DNA of 64,000 nt from Campanula takesimana. Its lineage: Eukaryota; Streptophyta; Magnoliopsida; Asterales; Campanulaceae. Positions 21,102 through 31,479 of this stretch are shown piece by piece. Numbering within the stretch: position 1 is the first letter of the stretch; each line of letters opens with the position of its first letter. The stretch is from NCBI GenBank assembly GCA_026119855.1, contig JAOWBW010000146.1, positions 62,001 to 126,000 of the forward strand, given 5' to 3'. Under the pieces are notes generated by a model. That model saw only the letters and a program-made list of their open reading frames with translations. It was not told the origin of the DNA and made no database searches. A program made the translations under genes and the position numbers.

Positions 21102-22067
21102 TGATGATGTAGAAGCTGTTGGAGTGATCGGTTCACGGACAAGCCTATTGGATGAGTCCCTGTAGACGCGGGGAGTACCAATCGGACCTATAATTGGAGA
21201 AGTAGCCCTTGTCAGTCTCGGTTCACACTTTCGGTCCATGAAGAGGTTGAGAACACACATTGGGCACACGACTCGAACCACATAAGAAAAAAGACTCTTT
21301 TTTTATAAGCCGGAGGGACGGGGTCCCTTTTGGGGTTTCTAAGAAGATAATGGAATCGTCACACTAGTATATAGACCATTTCGCAGTCCCATATACTCAT
21401 CGGATTCCATCACGTTTGTGAATCCTACATTATCGGGATTAAACTAAATCAATGTAGTAAAGCATACATGCGGGGACGGATTTTTTATTTTCGTCCAAAA
21501 TGACCACTTTTGGGGACGGATTTTTATTGCGTCCGTATCAACAAGTTGGCATGTATGATTTGAAAACATTAGTTTAGGGAAATCTCGGTACATGAAAATC
21601 GACTTGGTCACGGAGTGCTAGACCCTAACTAGAATTGTTTGGTTTGTGCTCGGCTAAAGAGATGCTTAAAGGTCACCCCCGGCATGTAGTCTTGAACTAC
21701 GCCAAGGGCTGAGGTTGACCGCTTCGAAAGAGTCAAGGTCGGGTGGAGGTTGAAACTTTCTAGGATGGGCCTCGACGGGTTTGGGGTTATGGACTTGTGC
21801 GACTCGATAGTGAGCAATTCATAGGGAGTAATGTGCATGTAGTGTGAGGTCTATCACGTGAGAAAATTTTTTATATTTTTTTTTTGAAAAGAAAAGATAA
21901 AAACACATAAAAATTACAACTCCCGAATCACCCGTGTGACCGGTAAATAAACACAAAATTAAGACAGTCCAAAGGTCCAATTCTGTTCTGATGCAGGCAA
22001 CTGTGCCCACACCCCACTGTCTTATTCAGTCCCTGAAACCTGTTCTTGTCCTGGAAATTGGCCCAAA

Positions 22068-22134
22068 AGCGCGCGCCTCGGGCTGGTGTTGTGGGAAGCG
22101 CGCGCCTGGCACATTGTACATGGGAGGCACCCGC
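22068..22134 (+). repeat. 29-bp GC cassette 1 in the leader of A
   Basis: AGCGCGCGC, AGCGCGCGC and GGCACCCGC start at 22068, 22097 and 22126, exactly 29 bp apart. No clear TATA box follows on either strand. Confidence 0.88.
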
Positions 22135-22265
22135 TTCTGGGCTGACCTGTCAAATTGTCAGAAACTTATGGACTCAGGGGATTGCCCTGGTCCTGATTGT
22201 GTAATGAAAACCCTGCAGTGTTTGTTAGCATGAAATAATAGGAAGAATAGGAAGAACACATGGAG

Positions 22266-22332
22266 GGCGGGCGATTCTGGAATGTGATGTGGGACGCGCG
22301 CGCTTTGGACCATGAAGGTCCGAGGCGCGCGC
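22266..22332 (+). repeat. 29-bp GC cassette 2 in the leader of A
   Basis: GGCGGGCGA, CGCGCGCGC and GGCGCGCGC start at 22266, 22295 and 22324, exactly 29 bp apart, immediately inside the PBS. Confidence 0.88.
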
Positions 22333-22403
22333 TTCCCATATCAATTTCCAGAATGCCCAGAAAAGTGAATTATGAACAGAAACACAAGTTTAACCCTCAA
22401 GCT

Positions 22404-22422
22404 GTCCCCAGCGGAGTCGCCA
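22404..22422 (-). other. Primer binding site of element A, tRNA-Arg type
   Basis: On the minus strand GTGGCGACTCCGCTGGGGA directly follows the LTR end. TGGCGACTCCNCTGGGGA is the tRNA-Arg-primed site known from Ogre elements. Confidence 0.85.
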
Positions 22423-22423
22423 C

Positions 22424-23432
22424 TGGAGATACCCCGGGGGAATCCACGGCTTGGCTAGAGCGCGTGAATTATCCTAGGATGTCTAATTGTGTTTTAGAGT
22501 CGCCACCCACGTTTTTGAGGAACGTAAGAAAACCTAATGTTTATGAGCCTAAGTTTGATTTACGAAAACAGAGATTCTTTGGGATGAGGGGTTCGGGTGT
22601 TAGGTTACGAAATGGGAAGTACTTAAACACCCATATCGCCCGAGCAATGTCGGTCTTGTTTGTCCATAATTCACTTTAAAGATGAATGTGTTCTTCCTAT
22701 TTGAATAATGATAAAAAGGGGATTTTATAGTTTAAAATGTAGGGAGATAACTCCTAGGCCAATTCAATGTAATGAAAGGGCCATTGGTGTCATGTCCCAA
22801 ATGGTTTTGGGGTGATTGCACATTTGATTGAAGAAGAAGAAGAAGAAGAAGAATTAGAAGTAGAAGAAGAAGAAAATAATAAAGTTAAGATATTTTGCCT
22901 ATAATATCCTTCAAAGAGAACCTCTTAAAAAAGTCTTGAAGAAGAGGTTGAATACTTGGAGAGAATACCTTTTGTAAATTGCCTAGAGTTTTGTTTTGAG
23001 AAGAGTTTTCAAGGTTCAACCCCCTTTTCAATGATGGATTGGGGGGTTTTTATAGTTGAAAATGTGTGATTTTTGGAGCCAAACGGAGTCTCCAAGAAAT
23101 CTTTCCCGGGCAAAATCATGTATAATGAGCAAGGGAGAGATTCTTGGGCAGAATCTATAGCTGACACACCCCAGAAGCGCGCGCATCACACCTAGGCGGT
23201 GGAAGGCGCGCGCGTCTGGCCTCAAGGGGCGGAGGCGCGCGACTCTGAAAGGCAAATTTTGACAGAATGGACTAGAAAGTTAGAACTGTTATTCAGTTTA
23301 GTCCTGGGACTTAACGGAGCCCGTCTGGAACTTAACCAAAGTAACAGAAACTAACAGAAAACACTTAAAAGAGGGAGAAACACAAAATCAAGTGTGCAAT
23401 CGGGGTGAGCGGTCCAAGGCGGGGTGTCTACA
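22424..23432 (-). repeat. 5' LTR of element A
   Basis: Begins TGTAGACACC on the minus strand at 23432 and ends at the PBS. TATA box at 23047-23054 (TATAAAAA, minus). GC cassette at 23176-23242. The other LTR is 8888-9882. Confidence 0.92.
23176..23242 (+). repeat. 29-bp GC cassette in 5' LTR of A
   Basis: AGCGCGCGC, GGCGCGCGC and GGCGCGCGA start at 23176, 23205 and 23234, exactly 29 bp apart. The cassette lies about 120 bp upstream of the LTR TATA box in the direction of element transcription. Confidence 0.92.
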
Positions 23433-23437
23433 GCAGG
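23433..23437. other. Target-site duplication GCAGG, right copy of element A
   Basis: Exact repeat of 8883-8887. Confidence 0.9.
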
Positions 23438-24774
23438 TGGTTTTTGTAGGTGATGGATTGACGGCGGAGAAAGTGAAAATGCAAATTTTGGGAGATATTG
23501 GCTTGATAAAGTGAAGATGGAGGAAAAAAAATGCAATTTTGGGATGTGAAGATGAAGGGGTGGAGAGAGAGAGAGTTGAATAGATATGTTATTTGGGAGG
23601 AACAATTGCTTTGTAGTTGTAGGTGATTTGTTTTTTTTTCGTTTCCAGTAATTGTTTTCATATAAATTTAATTAAGTGCTGATATTAACGAATATTATCA
23701 AATGTGGTTACATAACTAACTTTTGTTAGGTTTTAAGTGAATTTATAGACGGAGTGAGCATATTTGAAATAGTGTAAAAGTTCAATGAGGACATTTGCAA
23801 AAAAAAAAAAAAAAAAAGTTCAGTGATCACATTTGAAAGTTTGGTGATGAAAATATGGTTTTTCCTAAATTTTAATTAGTGGGACCCACATATCATATTC
23901 ACATCAACAAGTTCACTTACGTTTCCTCACCTCAGTATCCATACTCACAACAACGTAATACTCTGTCCACCGATCCAAAATAGCTTTCGCTTTTGGATGG
24001 AAATTTTTGTCCAAAATTAGTGTCGTTTTTGAGTTAAAAAGTTTCAAATTCTTCTTTTGCCATTGCATTGGAACTTATAACACATTATTAATTTGTTAAT
24101 GGTGTGATGTAATCTAAGAGAAAGGGATAGTAAATATAAATAATTTTGATACTTTGGTTATTAAGTTGTAGTAATAATTATATTAAAAAACTCGTTCCAG
24201 CTGGTGGCTGAAGACGTGATAGTGGTGAGTGATGACTTATTGGCTTAAAGTTGTTTAATTGAAAACGCGTTTGTCGCAGCTGATTATTGATGGCTTTAGC
24301 TAATAGCTGATGACTTACTGACTAACAATTGGTTGCTCTGATATAATATATTTATTTTGGTTATTCTAAAATAAAATTTATTTTTGATAAAAAAAATATA
24401 AATATTTGGTAATAATCTAAAAATGAATATTTCAATATCTTAAAATGATGAATTTACCAACATATATTGAAATAAAAGTAGTCGTGTAAACATTATATCA
24501 CAATATATGATAACCAATTATTTTCAAGATTCTCTAAAAGGGGCCTTAAAAACAATTAAACTTGGAAAACAAATAAATTTAATAATAAATTTAAAATTAA
24601 ATATAAATAGTATGTTATTATTACCATGTGTGTCATGTTAACTAGTACTATACTAGATGCATAAATATTTTATGATAATTTAAAATTTAATATAAAAAAT
24701 GTGGTTTGAAATTCGCAAAGTTATTTATTCTTTAAATTGAAGTGTATGTTTTCCTATTTTTTAGTGTTTTTTTT
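23438..24774. other. Intergenic AT-rich DNA
   Basis: No gene seen. It contains a GA run, a poly-A tract at about 23799-23817 flanked by similar phrases (GTTCAATGAGGACATTTG and GTTCAGTGATCACATTTG), which hints at another small decayed repeat, and long AT-rich sequence. Confidence 0.5.
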
Positions 24775-25083
24775 GGGAGAACACCGTTTTTGTCCATCGC
24801 ACTTTGGGTCGTGTTTCACTTTTACCATCAAACTTTATTTTGTTTTCATTTTTACCATCGTACTACAAACAATGGTGTCATTTTATGCCAAATTTGATAT
24901 TTTATACCCAAATTTGTTTCAATTTTACCATCGTACTACAAACAATGGTGTCATTTTACACCAATTTTTGGTATGAAATGACACCATTGTTTGTAGTACG
25001 ATGGTAAAAATAAAAAAAAAAAAGTTCGATGGTAAAAGCGAAACACGCCCTAAAGTACAATGGACCAAAACGAAGTTTTCCCT
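24775..25083. mobile_element. Long-hairpin MITE
   Basis: Both ends are inverted copies: GGGAGAACACCGTTTTTGTCC on the left against GGGAAAACTTCGTTTTGGTCC on the right (complement), continuing inward through GTGTTTC...TTTTACCATC and a second inner pair around ACAAACAATGGTGTCATTT. Nearly the whole 309 bp can fold on itself and it encodes nothing. Related ends occur in the hairpin at 32587-32845. Confidence 0.75.
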
Positions 25084-25422
25084 TTTTTATTGAATAGTTT
25101 TGTAAATATATGAAGTATATTAAATAAGAAGCAAATAAAAATAAATATAAAAGACAAGCCAAAAAATTTAATCGATAGTGAAAAAGAATTGAAAAATAAA
25201 AAAGCAAGCTAGATAAATGAATTGTTTGTAGTAGTTTTTGAACACGAGTTCTATTAGATATGGAAACGAGCTTGTTTTCAGGATAAAAATATCATTTCTT
25301 TCATATTTTGGCTTTTACTTATTTAAGCTACATGTAGGTTGTACTTCATTCTTGACTTTACTTATAAGTAAAAACAAACACTTCAAATAATGCTTATTTT
25401 GAATCATAAATCATAGAGAAAA

Positions 25423-25576
25423 TTTTGGGAGAAACTAGTTTCTCCATAAGTTATAAAAAGTCATGTTTTTATAGAGTTTGAGGTTTAGGGTTTGAGGTTT
25501 AGGGTTTAGGGTTTAAGGTTTAAGGGTTAAAAAATTGACTTTTTATAATTTATGGAGGAACTAGTTTACCCCAAAA
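25423..25576. mobile_element. MITE-like element with telomere-like core
   Basis: Inverted arms of about 41 bp (25423-25463 and 25536-25576) read TTTTGGGAGAAACTAGTTTC against TTTTGGGGTAAACTAGTTCC, both continuing to TATAAAAAGTCA. They enclose about eight degenerate TTTAGGG-type heptamers. Confidence 0.7.
25477..25527. repeat. Interstitial telomere-like repeats
   Basis: Heptamers GTTTGAG, GTTTAGG and GTTTAAG in tandem, variants of the plant telomere repeat TTTAGGG, inside the inverted arms listed above. Confidence 0.75.
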
Positions 25577-26169
25577 CCAACTCTAAATCATATGCGCTCC
25601 CAAATAAGTAGAAACAAACAAGGACTTAAAACTTGTGAAAAGTCATAGAGCGACAACTATTTTGGACATGACAGAATATTAGACGAATCTCATAAATTCC
25701 GGTGCACGAGCGGTTTTTTGCAACAAATGGGACGGAGAGAGTATATAAATATATACTCCTCGACCTCTTCAAAATTAAATGTCTAAAGTAGATGACAAAA
25801 AATTTATGCATTTTTTCATTTAATCCTATCAAAAGTAAATGGTTTTAGATTTTTTAAAATAAAATCTAGATATTCATTTAATTTAATGACGGAAGAATTA
25901 ATTTACAATATACTTTCATTTAATTTTAATTTTTTGAAAAAAATGATGTACGATTAATGAAGCTTAATATTTTATGATAATAATGATAATAAAAGCAATA
26001 ATAACTATAATTTTGTTGATGTTGTTGAAATAAATATGTTTATATTGATGGGAGAAATAAATATGTTAAATAAAATAACTAAAAAAATGATTATAGGCTG
26101 AAATAATGATGAGATATGATTATCAATTGTTAGTGTTGCGTTATTTGTAAATATTTAGAAAATGTATTC
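25577..26169. other. Intergenic AT-rich DNA
   Basis: No gene, hairpin or repeat structure that I can support up to the target duplication of element D. Confidence 0.5.
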
Positions 26170-26174
26170 ACTGT
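26170..26174. other. Target-site duplication ACTGT, left copy of element D
   Basis: ACTGT precedes the left LTR end and is repeated exactly at 61327-61331, 35 kb away. Confidence 0.9.
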
Positions 26175-27444
26175 TGTAAGATACCCGTGTGGAGGCGCGA
26201 GGGATCAAACACGGAACTTTATTTTACATGTTAACGGAGTCGCCACGTTAAATTAATTTTAAACCCAATTTAACGAAAATGGTTAGAGAAAATGAGTTCG
26301 GATGTCAGGTTACGTCTTGGGAAGAACATAGTTTACCAAATCCGCCCCGAAAATCCGAGTCTCCCTATGTTTGTTGACCAAAATGTGCAAGTGTGTGTGT
26401 GTGTATTTTAAAAATGAGAGAAACTGCATTTTTTAAAAGAAACTGTTGGAAAATTAACAGAAAAGGGTTTATTTGTAAAGATCTTGACAAAATCAGGTTT
26501 AAACAGAAGAAACATCCCCTGGACAAACCATCCGTACGGATGGTTAGGGTCGTCCTGGGGTTTTACAGATTTATCAGAAACAGTCCAGTTTCAGGCAGAA
26601 ACAGAGCAGTCTGCTGAAACTGAACAGAAATGTGACATTTTCAGTTTATTATATGATACATAAACATGGACAACAACATTCCTATGCTCTTGATCATCAA
26701 TTTGGATGCCAAAAACAAGGGTTTTGGAGATGATCAAGGCAATCATTGGAGAAATTTGAAAAAGGTTGATGAACATGGCTTGTGAGCCAAAACAATCATT
26801 TGAATGGGTAAAGATTGAAAATTTAATATCCAAATGGATGATTCATCCAAGATTAAACCTTTGGGACAACAAAATCAACCTTTTGATGGATAAAGATTGA
26901 GTCTTTACCATCCAAAGGTGACATTTTTAAGGCTAAATCAAAGTTTGGATGATAAAGATTGAAACTTTACCATCCAAACATGATCATCATGACCAAAGAT
27001 AAGCAAATACAAGATAAATTTACAAGGCTCTCTCCATATGTGTAACGGATCACCAAGCCAAAAGTAAATGAAGAATGTAAATGACATAAACATAACAAGT
27101 CATGATCATCCTTTGATTTCAACCCTTAATCACACATAAAGCATGAGGGCATCATGGAATCACCTCTTGACTTGGTTCCAATTCATAAGGTTACATAAAT
27201 GTAAAGGATTTTATAATGTAAAAGAGACAACAATGTAAATAAGCAACAATATAAACAAGATAATAAATGAGGCATGATATGGAGAAAAGATGGGGAGAAG
27301 GAGGCCTCACCTATCTTGGTTTTGACCTATCTTCCTCTCTCTTGTCACTCAAGTTTTATGGTGTTTACGTTTCTGCCGTAATTTGAACAGAGTTTTCCTA
27401 TCCTCAACTATTTTCCCCCCCCTGAAATGATCAGCAAGGGCTTT

Positions 27445-27452
27445 AATTTATA
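27445..27452 (-). promoter_or_regulatory. TATA box in LTR of D
   Basis: Minus-strand TATAAATT, 20 bp downstream of the CCGTACGG pair. The same site in the other LTR is 61098-61105. Confidence 0.65.
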
Positions 27453-27471
27453 GGGGACTGGAGGTCCTAAA

Positions 27472-27517
27472 CCATTCGTACGCCTGGTGACTCGTCGGGG
27501 TCAAACCATCCGTACGG
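27472..27517. repeat. Paired CCATCCGTACGG motifs in 3' LTR of D
   Basis: CCATTCGTACG at 27472 and CCATCCGTACGG at 27506, 34 bp apart and directly upstream of the TATA box. CCGTACGG is a perfect palindrome. The same pair lies at 61125 and 61159 in the other LTR. Confidence 0.85.
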
Positions 27518-27674
27518 TTTATCTTGGCAATATATGGAACTTTATACTTTTTATTCCAAAACAGTCTTAAGTTTTTTGGTTTATCCTAGCGAGGTCCTAT
27601 CCTAACATGTTTATCCTCAAATAGTACTAAGAACTTCTCTAAGTTGGTTTTAATTCAGATTGGGGGTACTTACA

Positions 27675-27685
27675 GAGCCCCTCGA
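27675..27685 (-). other. Polypurine tract of element D
   Basis: Minus-strand CGAGGGGCTC directly precedes the LTR start. It is nearly identical to the PPT of element A. Confidence 0.8.
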
Positions 27686-27893
27686 CAACGTTGCATTAAG
27701 AAAGCGGGGTTGTCGACTTAAAAAGCATCCCAATCTGTCTATGATGGGAGGACGGTTTGACCGATTGGGTTAAATGGCTGGACCTAGGGGTATAGGATTT
27801 CTACGTATCCCATTTGCGGGGGATCAAGCCTAACGTAGTTCAAGCAAAGGAAATTTTTGAGACATGGGAGCTGTTTAGCGGGAGCTTACCCAG

Positions 27894-28185
27894 AAGGTGG
27901 ACATCTTTCATCTTCTCCTAAGATGTTTTGGTAGGTGGACATCTTTTATCCTCTCCTAAGACCTTTTGTCACAGTAGTCTAACCGAAGGCGGATATCTTT
28001 TATCCTCTCCTAAGATATTTTGGTAGGTGGATATCTTTTATCCTCTCTTAAGATGTTTTGGTAGGTGGATATCTTTTATCCTCTCCTAAGACCTTTTGTC
28101 ACAGTAGTCTAACCGAAAGGCAGATATCTTTTATCCTCTCCTAAGATGTTTTGGTAGGTGGATATCTTTTATCCTATCCTAAAAT
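27894..28185. repeat. Tandem repeats of ~37 bp
   Basis: About seven units around GTAGGTGGATATCTTTTATC followed by CTCTCCTAAGATGTTTTG, with two longer variants carrying ACCTTTTGTCACAGTAGTC. No coding capacity. The block occupies the same place as the minisatellite in A. Confidence 0.85.
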
Positions 28186-28297
28186 CTCACCTTAGTGGTT
28201 TTCCTAAGGTTCTATCGGAGTCTTTATCCTTATGCCCAGTTAGGACTGCCGGGAAACTAGGACTTGGTCAACACTACTCTACGAGATGGTTTGACTA

Positions 28298-28640
28298 AGA
28301 GAATGGGCTTACGTCATATTTGGACTGCCAGAAAATTTTAACTTGACATTTCTGGTCAAAGTTTGGATTTGGTCAACACTACTCTACGGGATGGTTGATT
28401 AAGAGAATGGGCTTACGTCACATTTGGAATGCCGGGAAACATTTGATTTAAAAGGAATGGGATTACATCACATTTGGACTGCCGGGAAACATTTGATTTA
28501 AAAGGAATGGGCTTACGTCACACTTGGACTGCCGGGAAATATTTGATTTAAAAGGAAGGGCTTACGTCACATTTGGACTACCGGGAAACATTTGATTTAA
28601 AAAGAATGGGCTTACGTCACATTTGGACTTCCGAGTAATT
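28298..28640. repeat. Tandem repeats of ~50 bp carrying TTACGTCA
   Basis: About six units. Most contain GGGCTTACGTCACATTTGGA, then CTGCCGGGAAACATTTGATT and AAAAGG. TTACGTCA is an ACGT-core site of the kind bound by plant bZIP factors. The block lies upstream of the antisense DUF7745-like gene. Confidence 0.85.
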
Positions 28641-28804
28641 TTACCTGACCGGAAGATTTTACTATCAAGAGTCAACGAATGAAATTTTAATCATGCAGGG
28701 ACCTAATCTTCTCCTAGGTCAAAATCATGTTGCATAAGCCAAAGGAGAGCAACTATCTGGGGTATTTATGATTTGGTTGGGATGGGGCTTTCAATGGATG
28801 GGAT

Positions 28805-28865
28805 TATAAAGCCAACTTCCAACAATAAATCATCAATGCTGTCAGGGGACAAAGTATCCGTACGG
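28805..28865 (+). promoter_or_regulatory. Candidate promoter elements of the antisense gene in D
   Basis: TATAAA at 28805-28810 and TATCCGTACGG at 28855-28865, the latter matching the LTR motif of this element. The spacing differs from the LTRs, with the motif downstream of TATA, so promoter function is uncertain. Confidence 0.35.
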
Positions 28866-29117
28866 CTGCTTCAGTAGGTGTACTGTTTGCATTGAATTTT
28901 GTTCCAGGTCTTGTTCTCTCTTCAAGTGCCTTAATTTGGAGTCCAGAAGCAGCTCATCCTTTTCATTTTGAAAGCTTTCTTTTCCATGGAGCCTTTTTTT
29001 TATGGAGAAACCACCAAAATTGTCCAAGACTGATCAAGAGTGTTTTGAGGGTAACCTTAGGCTCTGGATGAGGCATCACATGAGGGGGAATAAGGGTGTC
29101 TTCCAATCTAAGTTTGG

Positions 29118-29580
29118 ACTTAAGTCCCTTTGGTTTTGGGTAAGACCTTTCATGGCATGGACCGTTTAGCCTTGGGTGATAGCTTTATGTGTAGCGGTAG
29201 TCCCGCTCTTCATACCATATGGTTGAGGGAGAGATTGATGGCCATTCCGGAGGCTCCTCTATCTAACAATCTGTGGTCTTATTATTTGAGGCGCATACTT
29301 TTGGATTTTATCCAGAGCAATTGGGAGGCTCATATGTCTCGGTTTCAGACTTCACAGATCCGTTGGTGGATCCCACATTGGCGTATTAGCTCCGTGAGAG
29401 AGTACCAGGATGGCTCTCCCATTGTTCGGGTGCCGTGAATCTTGGGATCATCTTTCTATATCCCTTCTTTGGTCCGTAGGTAGTTCGGATTGTTGCAGGC
29501 TCCTTTGGAGTGGTCGGGTGTCAACCCAGAGAGTCTGAGACCTTTGTCATTGTCCATGTGGGATCCATCCACCATTTTAC
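29118..29580 (+). pseudogene. DUF7745-like antisense gene of D, 5' part
   Basis: Plus-strand gene opposite to gag-pol, interrupted at 29580 by element C and continued at 37846. The phrase KTFHGMDRLALGDSFMCSGS...ALHTIWLRERL, then WWIPHWRISSVREYQDGSPIV, then SSFYIPSLVRR-stop-FGLLQAPLEW follows the order of conserved points in plant DUF7745 proteins (a tryptophan-rich central part, then a Y-P-LV-RQF-Q-P motif). The stop (TAG) stands where Gln is expected, and there is a TGA near 29438 plus a frame change before 29580. The family's function is unknown and it is often linked to retrotransposons. The assignment comes from recall of the family pattern only. Confidence 0.5.
29576..29580. other. Target-site duplication TTTAC, left copy of element C
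   Basis: Repeated exactly at 37846-37850. Confidence 0.9.
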
Positions 29581-30452
29581 TGTTGGAGATTATGCCCTAG
29601 GCCCTTGAGAAAGGCATTAGGTTACATCATGTTCTCATTTGTTATGGAGATAACAATCTTGGATTATTATATGTTTTGCATGTTTCATATTATAATCCCC
29701 GTCCCTAGTACTTATGAAGAACTAGTATAAGTTTAATCGATGATCATATGATGATCATGTGTATGTGATACAAATTAAACTTATGGGTACTCGTTGGTGA
29801 ACAAGTACTAGACATGACCCACCTATGAGATTTATGTCATGGTCAAGTGTCATAATTAAATCTCATATAGTTATATCATTTGATATCCTTAGACCTGAGA
29901 TTATTATGGTCTTCCACATGATGAACATTATGTTTGACATAGTTAACTGCTACTCTTAACCAGGTAGTCATAAAGGCTATGATTGGCATAATCGGATTCT
30001 TGTAGGGAAGAATGATAAGTCAAGATGGAATTTTTCCCTCCCTAAAGAGAGATATCTGCTTAGACCACTCGTAGAGTGAGATTGATAAAATCCGTGGCCA
30101 TGCTCAAATGAATTGATGTGATCAATATCATTTGCTCATAATCAATCTACTCGGGATTGAGAAAGCACTGAACGATGTAAGTTGACGTGGACCATGACTT
30201 ATGTTCAATATTAAATCGCGTGACAAAAGGATTGTGATATGTTCTATGAGGATAACGAACTTCGTTAAGTTATATTAATTGGGTAGTCATGATGTCTTGC
30301 TAGAGTCCGCTCATGACTTATGGGTTTGACCTTGGTTTGACTCATTGAAAACTTAATATAATCCTATGAGGTCACACACAAAAGAACGAATTGATCAAAA
30401 GGCTAGAAATTGGAAAAGCTAAAAAAAACTTGCAGGTTCGGCCCAAATGGCA

Positions 30453-30595
30453 TGACCGTGCCGTTATGTGCGCACGACCGTGCCAAATAGCGTGACCGTG
30501 TCAGTTCACAAGCTCGACCGTGCTAATATTCTCCTAGGGATATTTTGGTCGGAACAATTGGCACGGCCGTGTCACTTTGTGAGCACGACCGTGCC
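30453..30595 (+). repeat. GACCGTGCC array in LTR of C
   Basis: Copies start at 30453, 30475, 30493, 30515, 30565 and 30587, with spacings of 22, 18, 22, 50 and 22 bp. Most are preceded by CAC or similar, forming near-palindromes such as GCACGACCGTGC. In the 3' LTR the copies start at 37161, 37183, 37201, 37223, 37272 and 37294. Confidence 0.9.
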
Positions 30596-30680
30596 AGAGT
30601 CCCTGGAGGCAGTTTTTTTCAGTTTAATTGGGTGACGGGATTTAGGTGTTCTAGGTCATTAATGGTTAATAACTAGGGAC

Positions 30681-30688
30681 TATAAATA
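30681..30688 (+). promoter_or_regulatory. TATA box in LTR of C
   Basis: TATAAATA, 86 bp after the last GACCGTGCC copy. The equivalent site in the 3' LTR is near 37390. Confidence 0.65.
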
Positions 30689-31136
30689 CATTTCACCATC
30701 CATTAAACTTATGCAACCCAATATGTTTGAGAAACATAATTCTTGATCCAAGATTGAGAATCAAATATCAAGAACGCATAATATTTATATAGCTTTTAAA
30801 GATTAGAAAAGCGTGTTTTCTAATGGGTCTAGCAATCCAGATTTAGAATGGTTCTAGATATTCTTTCGTGTGTGGATAAATATAGAGGGTGCTTCCTTTA
30901 GCATCTCGAGTTCGTGTTCCTGTGATCCTAATCCGAATAACGTGAAGAACGAGTAAACCAAATCTTAAAGCTTGAAGATTTGAATATCCGAAAAATTTTA
31001 AAACGCTCAACAACGGTTAGTATTCTAAATTCATCTTGTTATTAATTTAATTATCATGAATGGATCTTGGGGCTTAGGGTTTTGTTGATTTTAAATTGCC
31101 GTCTTCCGCTGCGCAAGGACCCTCAAAACCCAACAG

Positions 31137-31149
31137 TGGTATCAGAGCC
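31137..31149 (+). other. Primer binding site of element C
   Basis: TGGTATCAGAGCC, initiator tRNA-Met type, one base after the 5' LTR. Confidence 0.9.
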
Positions 31150-31479
31150 CCGTTCATGTATGGTTATTTTAATATTATCATGTTAAATATATGATTTGAT
31201 TATATGATCTAGCATGATATGAATTTAGAATAAAGGATTTATGTGAATTGTTTGGTGAAACAATTATAAATTTGATATAGTATGATTTGACCAAGATTTT
31301 CAAGTTTCATGATTAATATGATTAATTTATTTATCGGATCATCAATTTCTTTAATTGGATTATTGAATTGATGATTCTTGATCTTGAAAAACAATTTTTT
31401 GTTCTTAGGATTTGATGTTTATGATAATATGATTATCATAAATAATTGAATCCTTAAAGGATCAAGATTTGATAAATTG

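Larger units (their letters stand above)
21102..22403 (-). other. 5' leader of element A
   Basis: Long untranslated leader between PBS and gag, typical of Ogre-type elements. It holds two 29-bp GC cassettes (22068-22134 and 22266-22332) and a duplicated GGGGACGGATTTTT phrase (about 21473 and 21514). No gene seen. Confidence 0.6.
8888..23432 (-). mobile_element. Element A: Tat/Ogre-type Ty3 retrotransposon, 14.5 kb
   Basis: Complete insertion bounded by a perfect 5-bp duplication (GCAGG). Two LTRs of 995 and 1009 bp begin TGTAGACACC and end GGTATCTACA or GGTATCTCCA on the minus strand. A tRNA-Arg-type PBS and a PPT with GAGGGGCTC are present. The domain order is gag, protease, RT, RNase H and integrase, with an archaeal-like second RNase H before integrase, which marks the Tat lineage. 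Between integrase and the PPT lie two genes on the opposite strand, each with its own promoter-like region, and a minisatellite. Stops, frameshifts and a large RNase H deletion make it non-autonomous. Confidence 0.92.
26175..27674 (-). repeat. 3' LTR of element D
   Basis: Ends TGTAAGTACCCC and GGGTATCTTACA on the minus strand. TATA box at 27445-27452. Paired CCATCCGTACGG motifs at 27472 and 27506. A further palindromic copy at 26528-26543, and a GT microsatellite at about 26391. Confidence 0.92.
29581..31135 (+). repeat. 5' LTR of element C
   Basis: Starts TGTTGGAGATTATGCCC and ends AAAACCCAACA next to the PBS. TATA box at 30681-30688 and a six-copy GACCGTGCC array at 30453-30595. Confidence 0.93.

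Noticed and set aside
23438..24774. Host gene fragment next to element A (GA-rich sequence, possible promoter)
   Set aside because: No coding frame with codon or domain support; AT-rich with poly-A and small repeats only.
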